DNA from: Agrobacterium sp. RAC06
Lineage (GTDB): Bacteria; Pseudomonadota; Alphaproteobacteria; Rhizobiales; Rhizobiaceae
Assembly (NCBI RefSeq): GCF_001713475.1
Contig: NZ_CP016499.1
Location: 1,860,001 to 1,924,000, forward strand
Direction: 5' to 3'
DNA: 64,000 nucleotides
The translations under genes and the position numbers were made by a program. Of the stretch, positions 37,641-45,051 are shown piece after piece. The stretch's first letter is position 1, and every line of letters starts with the position of its first letter. The notes below the pieces were generated by a model, which saw nothing but the letters and a program-made list of their open reading frames with translations, was not told the origin of the DNA and did no database searches.

Positions 37641-38800
37641 TCCGGCCCGTCCCATTCGATATCGCGGGTGGAGGCGCGTTGAAGGGAAATGCGGTGGCGA
37701 AGGGCGAGCGCCGCGATTTCGCCAAGCGCACGCCATTGCGCGCGTTTTGGTTCAGGGTCTTGCGGCCAGTCGAGAAGCTCCTCCGCGCTTTTGAGGTCAT
37801 GCATAAAGCTGCGGAGATCGCCACGGCGCAGAGCGGCTGGTAGCCCGTAGATCCACAAGGCAAGGCGGACTGTCTGCGGGCTGGATATATCCGGTTTCAG
37901 GCTGCCTTCGCCTGTCCAGATCGCCTGTGCGAATGGCTTTGGATCGCAGAAGAAATGCAGCCCGCTTGTAGCGCGCGGATTGCATTCAAGCGGCAGTACG
38001 GCACCGTCGGTCTTGAGGATCAGGTCGAAGGAAAGCTGGCCCGTCCAACCGGTGCCGGCGGCAAAATCCGTCACGAAAGCATTGGCCGCCTCGTTCTCAA
38101 CAGGCTTGAAATAAATGCCCGCGCCCTTGCCGGCACGGTAGATTGAGCTGTAGAGCGAAAGCGCCTGCAGACGGCCATTCTGCGCGATGGCGTAGGCACT
38201 GATCTCCTGTCCCGCGATGAATTCCTGGGCGAGCCAGGGTGCCTGAGGCGTTGGCGCAAGAGCGTCTACCTCTTCAGGTTTCGGCTGAAGCAGCACCCGG
38301 CTCGCAAAGCGCGACCAGGCGGGTTTGAAAACCATCTGAGACGCCATCGAGCGGATAGCGGCAAGGTCGGCTCTGTTCTGCAGGAGCACCGTATGCGGCG
38401 CTGCCAGTTTGAGGCTTTTGCAGATTTCGATGAAATCAAACTTGTTGTGCGCCCGTGTAAGGACATCTGCGTCTGGCGCGAACAGCCGTGCCGTCATCCC
38501 CCGTTCGCGCCAGAGTGCAGCCAGATAAAAGATCTCCTCGCAGGTCGGCACGACCAATGAGACATTTTCCCGTTTCACCAGGTCTTCGACCACATCGGCA
38601 TAGCGTTTCGGTTCAAAACGCGGCGGCGGCAAACGAAAATAGCCATCGCAGGCACGGCTGGCGGCTGAAATCGGTTTGGCTGGCGTGTCGGCAAGCAGCA
38701 CGCGCCAACCTGCGCCGTGGAAGAGCCGCGCGAGGTGCAATGCCACCGGTGCCCTCGCCCCGGTGATTAAAATTGATCGACTTAAAACCGAAGCCACCAT
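37610..38800 (-). CDS. ATP-grasp ligase
   Basis: A 396-residue ATP-grasp enzyme, of the carbamoyl-phosphate-synthase-like group, forming an amide or similar bond through an acyl phosphate. Visible parts are the N-terminal domain (SILITGARAPVALHLARLF), the ATP-grasp core with QMVFKPAWSRFASRV and WLAQEFIAGQEISAYA, and the metal-binding LECNPRATSGLHFF near residue 275. It is convergent with, and overlaps, the Rieske gene, so it is antisense-linked but very probably part of the same pathway. The start at 38800 has no strong SD. Confidence 0.85.
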   Translation of the reverse strand: MVASVLSRSILITGARAPVALHLARLFHGAGWRVLLADTPAKPISAASRACDGYFRLPPPRFEPKRYADVVEDLVKRENVSLVVPTCEEIFYLAALWRERGMTARLFAPDADVLTRAHNKFDFIEICKSLKLAAPHTVLLQNRADLAAIRSMASQMVFKPAWSRFASRVLLQPKPEEVDALAPTPQAPWLAQEFIAGQEISAYAIAQNGRLQALSLYSSIYRAGKGAGIYFKPVENEAANAFVTDFAAGTGWTGQLSFDLILKTDGAVLPLECNPRATSGLHFFCDPKPFAQAIWTGEGSLKPDISSPQTVRLALWIYGLPAALRRGDLRSFMHDLKSAEELLDWPQDPEPKRAQWRALGEIAALALRHRISLQRASTRDIEWDGPDQSSKEKLSG

Positions 38801-39019
38801 CGTTGCTGCGTCCTACTGTACTGGTGTCGTAGCGGAGATACTGGCATGCCGCAGAGCTTTGCCTGACGCATTAGCCAACAGACGTTCCAGGCACAAGATC
38901 ATCGAGCCGCAACGTTGCGGTTGCTAGGCCCTGTTGACAAATTGGCGGCTTCACGACGAAAATCCACGCCCGAGCAGACGGTCATCCTTCTCATTCGAGG
39001 TCAGGACGTGGATGCACAG

Positions 39020-39205
39020 GCCGAGTTTAGCCGCCAAGCAATCCCAGCCACCGTCGCCAATGCGGTTCCGGGTCTCGCAGGGCCAGTGACAACGAGCATG
39101 GGCATCACGCCTATCTCTAACGACGATGCCTTGACGACCTTGTATGAACGAGCGGACAAGCTTCTTTACGAAGCCAAGAGTGCGGGACGAAATAGAACCC
39201 GCAGC
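39020..39205 (+). pseudogene. GGDEF domain remnant
   Basis: The frame reads VTTSMGITPISNDDALTTLY, then ERADKLLYEAKSAGRNRTRS, the conserved C-terminal end of diguanylate cyclases (S-x-G, then L-x-x-AD-x-x-LY-x-AK-x-x-GRN). The catalytic GGDEF motif and everything before it are missing. The frame opens at GGCCCTGTTGAC (38927-38938), close to the IS-like end at 31119. It looks like debris from an insertion or deletion. Confidence 0.7.
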
Positions 39206-39794
39206 GCGATAGGTCCCATGCATTCATCGAAATCCGCCCAGATCGATAGGGTCATGATTGCATAGCCCGCGGCAGCGCCGGCCATGCGGTTCATAACGAC
39301 GAACTGTTTTGCAGAGATCTCACTGTCTGCAAGTGGCGGAAAGGCTACGAGCCACTTGCGCGAGCCGCGTCTGATTTCAGGTGCCTGCCGCGAAGTTTCT
39401 ACGACCGAGATGGTGGAGGGTTTCGGGTGCCGTCAGGCGTACGAAAGCATCCACCATTGCCGTCATTCGCTTTTGCAATTCGCTAAATCGAAAGCTGTCG
39501 TTCAATTAATTGCGCTGGTAATAGGATGAAACGGGGGGAAACCCTCGGCGTTTGGGCCGAAACAACAGAGACTAATCGATGGTATTGCCCACGGTGTATT
39601 GCGACTATTGGCTGTGGGCCAAGGGGCAAGACCATCGCCTCCAACAGCCGTCCCCCTTCACCCAACGTACCGCTGTTCGAGGCGCACGGCTTTGTCTCGC
39701 GCGAAGCTGGCATCACCACGACACCCTGCATTCTGAATACCAACCAGAGCGCAACATTGCACAAATGCCGAGTGAGACATCCAAGGGGAGAGGT
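39206..39794. other. Gene-poor stretch before the secreted protease
   Basis: About 590 bases in which no gene, RNA or repeat is recognised. Short frames in all phases lack ribosome sites and motifs. The last 100 bases must contain the promoter of the protease gene, whose SD is AGGGGAGAGG. The 38801-39019 stretch upstream of the GGDEF relic is likewise without a gene. Confidence 0.5.
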
Positions 39795-40700
39795 ATGAAA
39801 TCGAGGATCGTATCGGCGCTGCTGGGCACGGCGCTGCTGAGTTTGGCTGCGGCTGGTCCAGCCCATGCGGTGATCATTCTCGACAGCACCTGGGCCGATC
39901 AGGGCGGGGCGGATGGTGCGGAAGGCGACGGATTCGGCGCCGCCAAGGCGCTGGCCATGGAGCCGCAATTTTGCGCCATTATGAGCTTTTTCGACGGCGA
40001 GCAGATTGGCGCCTCCGGCACCTGGATCGGCAATGACCAGAACGGCAATGCTTATGTACTGACTGCTGCGCATAACTTCGGCGACGGCGACGACCCTGAC
40101 ACCTGGACCTACTACACCCGCGCTGGTGCCGAATTTACCGGCAAGGCCGTGCATATCCATCCCAATTACGACGCCAATAGCGACGAAACGCCGGGCTATG
40201 ACTTGGCCATCGTGAAATTGAACGGACCGGTAGAGGATTGCGATAGGCCGCCGCTCCTTTATGGCGGGGACGATGAACTGGGACAACGCGCCACCATGGT
40301 CGGCTTTGGCTCGAGGGGCATCGGCTCGGTCGGCCAGGATGACAAATATTACAGTAGCGAAGATGCCGCTGCGGCGCGCAACATCATCGACGTGGTCGAG
40401 GACCCCGCCCCCGACGGCAAAGGCGGCAATCAGTTGCTGGTCGACTTCGACAGCGAGGACGGTTCCACCAATGTCTTCGAGGACGGCAATTCCCTGCCGG
40501 TTGATGAATATGAAGGCGTGCTGGGCTCGGGTGACAGCGGCGGCTCGCTCTGGATCGAGACCGACGAGGGTTGGGCTATTGTCGGGGTCAACGCCTGGGG
40601 CGACGATGCGGTTTATGGTTCGACCGGCGGTTTCGGCCGGATCAGCACGCAATATGACTGGGTCAAGTCCATCTTCGATGCGAACTTCACCAACGAGTAA
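39795..40700 (+). CDS. Secreted trypsin-like serine protease
   Basis: A 301-residue S1-family protease. The signal peptide is MKSRIVSALLGTALLSLAAA with AHA cleavage near residue 25. The catalytic triad is visible: His in YVLTAAHNFGD, Asp in GYDLAIVKLNG, and Ser in GVLGSGDSGGSLWIE. The mature protein is strongly acidic, consistent with an extracellular or periplasmic enzyme. The internal ATG at 39795 with AGGGGAGAGG is chosen over the longer frame from 39579. It stands alone between gene debris and repeat R2. A weak GCGG/CCGC hairpin follows the stop. Confidence 0.88.
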   Translation: MKSRIVSALLGTALLSLAAAGPAHAVIILDSTWADQGGADGAEGDGFGAAKALAMEPQFCAIMSFFDGEQIGASGTWIGNDQNGNAYVLTAAHNFGDGDDPDTWTYYTRAGAEFTGKAVHIHPNYDANSDETPGYDLAIVKLNGPVEDCDRPPLLYGGDDELGQRATMVGFGSRGIGSVGQDDKYYSSEDAAAARNIIDVVEDPAPDGKGGNQLLVDFDSEDGSTNVFEDGNSLPVDEYEGVLGSGDSGGSLWIETDEGWAIVGVNAWGDDAVYGSTGGFGRISTQYDWVKSIFDANFTNE

Positions 40701-41043
40701 GCACCGGTGCGGCGAACGCCGCCTGACCGTTTGGCGACCCACCACGGGCCTTCCGCCCTTGAGACATTTGCAAGCACGACATTCGGTTACCGAGCCATTG
40801 AACCACCAGGTAAAGCGTCCCGGTACCACCGTTAAGCTCGGCCAAGGATCATGGCTGATAGGGCGATTTTCTGCCTGTCCGCCGGCAGCCCTCTTTCGCC
40901 CATCTGCCTATGTCCGCTTTTCAAGCAGTGGAACCATTAACGGACAGGCAGGCCCCCCATCACGGACATCGGAGTTACGCAAACAGACCAGCAGCTTTCC
41001 ACTATTCGGCGTTTCGGCTTGAATGGCCGACATGAAGGCGCAA

Positions 41044-41421
41044 AGCTGCCACGCGAAAATGCTCACCTCGTCTCCAGCTTTACGCCCCCGAGCGGAAATT
41101 ATTGCCGCTCTCCGCCATGTTGACGTCAGCCCAAAGCCAGGGGACAAAGATGGCATCCACGGTCGCTCGCGGCGCAAAAATATAGGGAATTCAAAGGCAT
41201 TTTTTATAAGCCTTTGAAATCATGTGAGAATCCAGGCTCTCCAGGCGGGCCATTTTAGGTCGCTTTTCCGCTCAAAATCAGCGACTGTTTCTCACAGAAA
41301 AAAGCGACGCCTTCTCAACAACTTGAGCAATCCCGGCTGCTGGTCTTAGGTTATCTGAAGTGCTTAGACGGGTCTCGCAAAATCGGCTGGGGACCGCCAA
41401 GCGATGTACCTTATGGGGCCG
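41044..41421 (+). repeat. Dispersed repeat R2
   Basis: Second copy of the repeat family, with the full left arm. It starts at AGCTGCC, has the dyad GAGCGG/CCGCTC (41090-41110) and CCATGTTGACGTCAGCCCA, then the core shared with R1, R3 and R4 through GGCTGGGGACC to GGGGCCG. Its first core stem is extended to eight perfect pairs, TCAAAGGC/GCCTTTGA (41191-41217), a change on both arms relative to R1. CTCAA-CAAC-TTGAG is at 41314-41327. The flanking 40701-41043 and 41422-41649 stretches hold no recognisable gene. Confidence 0.88.
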
Positions 41422-41649
41422 TTTCCGGACATCCAGTTCCAGCCACTTCTTCCGAAAAGCAGACACTTGGCGCCCCACTTGCTTGGGGCCATGGAGGACA
41501 AGCGCGGGCAAAGGCCCAGGCTCGCTGCTTGAGATATGATTCGCCGGAGGTCTTCACTGCCGAATAGGTCGCCAAACCGATCGCGAGCTTAAGCAGGATA
41601 TGTTTGGCGAACAGCCGTCAAGACGACCCGCCTTCTTGAAGCGACCCAA

Positions 41650-42642
41650 TCAACTCATGATCACGAAATCCGTGCCCGTCCGGCTGTCTGGAGCAAGCGG
41701 AGCGTCCGTCAGAATGAGGACTGCGCCGGGGTGCAGAACCCTTTGCATGGCCGACACGAAAGGCGGGTCGGCGGATATCCGGGAGAGAAGGTTTGCGGTC
41801 GTGCTGACAACAGCCTCGTCCTCGTTCGGATTGGCAAACGCAATCCAGCGCATGCCCAGGACGGCGTCATCGAGGTCGTCGAGCAGGAACACATGGCTCC
41901 CAAACTTGTCCCTGCCGCTCACGGTGATTCTTCCCTCGGCGCGGATTTCAGAGTTTTCGACCAGCAAGGCCCGCCCATCGAAGGTCGACATGATGACCGA
42001 AACCACGGGCTGCTTCTTCAGGTCCGTCCAGTCGTTCGGCCGCTGTTTGCCGTGCAGCGCCGCCACGGCATCGCCGAATTCCCGGGCGGCGTAGGCACCG
42101 AGCACCATGCCCGGATGGGTGAGTTCCTGCGGATCTGCGGCAGCGCCCGAAATGATGACGGGTGTGCCGAGATGGGTGATGTCGAAGAGACGTTCGGAAA
42201 AGGCCATAGGCAGGCGCACGCAGCCATGTGAGGCCGGATATCCCGGCAGATTGCCGGCATGAAGCGCGATGCCAGACCACGTCAGCCGGCTCATGTTTGG
42301 CATTGGCGCGTCGTCATAGGTGCTGGACTTGTGGTGCTTGTCCTTCTGCAGCACGACGAAAACGCCGGTCGGCGTCTCATGCCCCGGCTTTCCGGTGGAA
42401 CAGGTGGCGACCGCTATGCGGATACCGTTGCGATAGACATGCACGCGCTGCTCCGGCAGCGAGACGACGATCGCCACCGGCCCGGTCCGCTGTCGTTCGG
42501 GATGCCAGGTGAATTCGCCGGGCTTCAAGGCCGCGACCTCCTTCATCACCTCCCCGGCCAAGAGTGCGACCGGACTGCCTAGAAGCGCGACCGCCGAAAT
42601 GCCCTTCACAAAAAGACGCCTGTCATCGTCTGTCTTCGTCAT
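41650..42642 (-). CDS. L,D-transpeptidase (YkuD domain)
   Basis: A 330-residue periplasmic cell-wall enzyme. A twin-arginine-like leader (DDDRRLFVKGISAVALLG) is followed by a YkuD catalytic domain: VVSLPEQRVHVYRNG, TPTGVFVVLQK and the active-site HGCVRLP near residue 170, with the upstream SGIALHAG His. The C-terminal 130 residues form an extra domain of unknown fold. It should form 3-3 peptidoglycan cross-links or attach lipoproteins. The start at 42642 follows GAGAGATCG. It is divergent from a LysR regulator with a palindromic site between. Confidence 0.9.
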   Translation of the reverse strand: MTKTDDDRRLFVKGISAVALLGSPVALLAGEVMKEVAALKPGEFTWHPERQRTGPVAIVVSLPEQRVHVYRNGIRIAVATCSTGKPGHETPTGVFVVLQKDKHHKSSTYDDAPMPNMSRLTWSGIALHAGNLPGYPASHGCVRLPMAFSERLFDITHLGTPVIISGAAADPQELTHPGMVLGAYAAREFGDAVAALHGKQRPNDWTDLKKQPVVSVIMSTFDGRALLVENSEIRAEGRITVSGRDKFGSHVFLLDDLDDAVLGMRWIAFANPNEDEAVVSTTANLLSRISADPPFVSAMQRVLHPGAVLILTDAPLAPDSRTGTDFVIMS

Positions 42643-42739
42643 GGTCGATCTCTCGTTCACAATTTCGACGTGAGAGACCATTTCAGGGCCGACCGCGGGT
42701 GTCCAATGAGTTTCTCTCTTGAACTTTAAATAATCCTCA

Positions 42740-42755
42740 TGAAACGTTAGTTTCA
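42740..42755. promoter_or_regulatory. Palindromic operator between the L,D-transpeptidase and LysR genes
   Basis: TGAAAC-GTTA-GTTTCA is a perfect inverted repeat placed 98 bases from one start and 75 from the other, where a LysR-type regulator would bind for autoregulation and target control. Confidence 0.5.
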
Positions 42756-42830
42756 GGCGCACCCACTCTCGCTTGTGCCGGGGTGCAGGGCGCCCGATAT
42801 CGAGCGCATTGCCGCATCAAGGATTACGCG

Positions 42831-43745
42831 ATGGATTTCAGGCATAATCTCAGGGCCTTGCACACGTTTGAAACGGTATCCCGCCATCTGTCCGTGGCGG
42901 CGGCGGCGGACGAACTGGGCGTCACGCAAAGTGCCGTCAGCCATCAGTTGCGGCTGCTCGGAGAGATCGTCGGAGAACGACTGATCCAGAAAAGTGGTCG
43001 CGGCATCGCATTGACAGACGCTGGCCGGGACCTTGCGCGACGGCTGCAGCCGGCCTTTGCCGAGATCGACCGATCCTTGGCCGTAGCGATCGGCGGCACA
43101 CGCGATCGGGTGCGGCTCGCGATTTGCAGCAGTTTCGCCCAGGCCTGGCTGGTACCGCGGCTGCATTCCTTCTATGCGGCCCATCCGGATATCGATCTGC
43201 AGATCATCATGTATGCGCAGGATCCGGAACTCACGGATGCAACGGGTGATGCGTTCGTGACGACGCTCCCCAAGGATCGCGGCTATCACGCGCAACTGCT
43301 CTGGCCGGAGAATCTGGTTGCAGTCGTGTCGTCAACAGTTGCAGCGCGAAACAAGAGCTTCGATTACATTACCACCGAACTGCAGCCTGGAAAGATCGGC
43401 TCGGACTGGCAGACCTATGCGCGACACAGCGGCCGGGCGGATCTCCTTCCCCTCACCTGCCGCTGGCTGTTCGCATCCCACTATGTAATCGCGCTCGACA
43501 TGGTTCGCCAGAACCTCGGTGCGGCGCTCGTACCAGACTTTCTCGCACAGCCCGACATAGAAACGGGAAGAATGGTGCTTCTGGACGAAGCACTGCTTCC
43601 CACCCACGAGGATTATCACCTGTGCATCAAGGAAAGCCGCAGAACTGAACCTGCTCTCGACGCCTTGCTGCGGTGGTTCAAGCAGGAGCTCGGCAGATCG
43701 GAGCGCCGCGCGACGGACAACCGTTTGAAACTGGTGCAACCATGA
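42831..43745 (+). CDS. LysR-family regulator (GcvA-like)
   Basis: A 304-residue LTTR of the GcvA-like subgroup. The HTH contains LRALHTFETVSRHLSVAAAA, then ELGVTQSAVSHQLRLLGEIV. The effector domain runs from about residue 90 (DRVRLAICSSFAQAWLVPRL) to the end. ATG 42831 is chosen because the upstream part of the frame lacks homology. It is divergently paired with the L,D-transpeptidase gene, its most likely target. Confidence 0.88.
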   Translation: MDFRHNLRALHTFETVSRHLSVAAAADELGVTQSAVSHQLRLLGEIVGERLIQKSGRGIALTDAGRDLARRLQPAFAEIDRSLAVAIGGTRDRVRLAICSSFAQAWLVPRLHSFYAAHPDIDLQIIMYAQDPELTDATGDAFVTTLPKDRGYHAQLLWPENLVAVVSSTVAARNKSFDYITTELQPGKIGSDWQTYARHSGRADLLPLTCRWLFASHYVIALDMVRQNLGAALVPDFLAQPDIETGRMVLLDEALLPTHEDYHLCIKESRRTEPALDALLRWFKQELGRSERRATDNRLKLVQP

Positions 43746-43863
43746 AACCCTCTCACATTGGACGAATATAATTCACTGGTTCGCAGGCTTTAGGCATGTC
43801 AGTCTCGGGACATCGAGAGGTTGCAATTCGATCTCTTGAAGCCTTCCCAACGGGAGATGTCGG

Positions 43864-44562
43864 ATGCGTATGTGGCGTGCGTTCGTGGGTGTAGTGGTCG
43901 CGATGGCGCTTGTCGTCATTGCAGATTTCGGGCAGCAAGCGGCACTCGCGCAGGAACGCAGCGCCCGGGTCGAATTCGGCCGGGGCCAGAGCTCGACGAC
44001 CATCCGCGGGACGGTCCGGGGCTACGAAGGCGCCAATTACCGCATCAATGTCCGTGGAGGCCAGAGGCTCGCCGTCACCATGGATAGCTCGAACAGCAGC
44101 AACTACTTCAACATTCTCGGCCCCGGCGGTGGCGAGGCCCTGTTCAACGGCTCAATCTCGGGCGATTTTGCCGACATCATCGTTCCCGGTAGCGGCGACT
44201 ATGTCGTGCAGGTCTACCTGATGCGCAATGCCGCGCGCCGCAATGAGCAGGCGCGCTTCACGCTGCGGATCGAGGTCACTGGCGGCAGGCCGATTGCGCC
44301 GCCCGCACCCGATTTCGCCGACGGCCTGTCCGGCGGCCCGGACTTCTTCCAGGTGGCCGACATTTCGCGTGGCGATGCCCTTAACATCCGTACCCGCCCG
44401 AGTGCCCAGAGCCCGATCGTGACGCGCGTGGTCAATGGCGAGATCCTGCGCAATGGCGGCTGCCGCATGACCGGACAAACACGATGGTGCCGGGTTTCCC
44501 GGCCTGATGGCAGCAATGCCGGCTGGGCGGCTGGACGGTTCCTGGTCGAGGCGAGCAACTGA
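43864..44562 (+). CDS. Secreted protein with C-terminal bacterial SH3 domain
   Basis: A 232-residue exported protein. The signal peptide is MRMWRAFVGVVVAMALVVIA with cleavage near ALAQ. The middle part (VEFGRGQSSTTIRGTVRGYE to FTLRIEVTGG) resembles an inhibitor-like jelly-roll. The C-terminal SH3b unit is GDALNIRTRPSAQSPIVTRV with a Cys pair (GGCRMTGQTRWCRV), typical of rhizobial periplasmic SH3 proteins. It probably binds peptidoglycan. The SD is GGGAG. It leads a row of plus-strand envelope genes. Confidence 0.82.
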   Translation: MRMWRAFVGVVVAMALVVIADFGQQAALAQERSARVEFGRGQSSTTIRGTVRGYEGANYRINVRGGQRLAVTMDSSNSSNYFNILGPGGGEALFNGSISGDFADIIVPGSGDYVVQVYLMRNAARRNEQARFTLRIEVTGGRPIAPPAPDFADGLSGGPDFFQVADISRGDALNIRTRPSAQSPIVTRVVNGEILRNGGCRMTGQTRWCRVSRPDGSNAGWAAGRFLVEASN

Positions 44563-44604
44563 GCCCGATCAGGCCCTGATGAAGTAAAACAGGAGGGGAG
44601 ACGC

Positions 44605-44943
44605 ATGATCAGGTTCATCACGACTTTAGGAACGATCTGCATCGCTTTGGGGCTGCTTGCGGGCTGCACCTCGGACGGAACATCGCAACTGCCGCCAACG
44701 GCTGCCGCCACTCCGAGGTTGATGGACGAGAGCGTGCCGCCAGCGGCCCGTAGCGCCTGTCTGGCAGCAGTATCCAACACCACGAATAATGGCGATGTCG
44801 AGATCATCGAAATGATCTTCTCGGAAGCCAACTCTCAGGTCACCGTTGGCGTTGGACCGACGCGCGCACCGTGGAACTGCATCGTCTCCAATAGCGGAGT
44901 GGTCGCCAACGTGATGTCCATGACGAACGAGGGCGCTCTGTGA
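44605..44943 (+). CDS. Small lipoprotein
   Basis: A 112-residue protein with a type II signal peptide ending in the lipobox LLAGC (Cys near residue 21), followed by a Thr/Pro/Ala-rich linker. The remaining 70 residues have two Cys (AARSACLAA and PWNCIV) and no known domain. The SD AGGAGGGG is strong. The leader GATGAAGTAAAACAGG is almost the same as the leader of the hydrolase gene at 47806. Confidence 0.8.
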   Translation: MIRFITTLGTICIALGLLAGCTSDGTSQLPPTAAATPRLMDESVPPAARSACLAAVSNTTNNGDVEIIEMIFSEANSQVTVGVGPTRAPWNCIVSNSGVVANVMSMTNEGAL

Positions 44944-44957
44944 GGCCCGCTTCCTAA

Positions 44958-44981
44958 CGGTGCCGGCTCGCTCCGGCACCG
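44958..44981 (+). terminator. Hairpin after the lipoprotein gene
   Basis: CGGTGCCGG-CTCGCT-CCGGCACCG is a perfect 9-bp stem starting 15 bases after the stop. No T-run follows, so termination may be partial. Confidence 0.65.
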
Positions 44982-45051
44982 GATCTCCGCGCCATGAGCG
45001 GAGGACTTGGCCACGACACCTTTTCATCATTGACCAAAAACGAGGACCCTC

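Noticed and set aside
39483..40829. Minus-strand frame of 448 codons opposite the serine protease
   Set aside because: The plus strand has a signal peptide, full His-Asp-Ser triad and GDSGG; the antisense frame has none.
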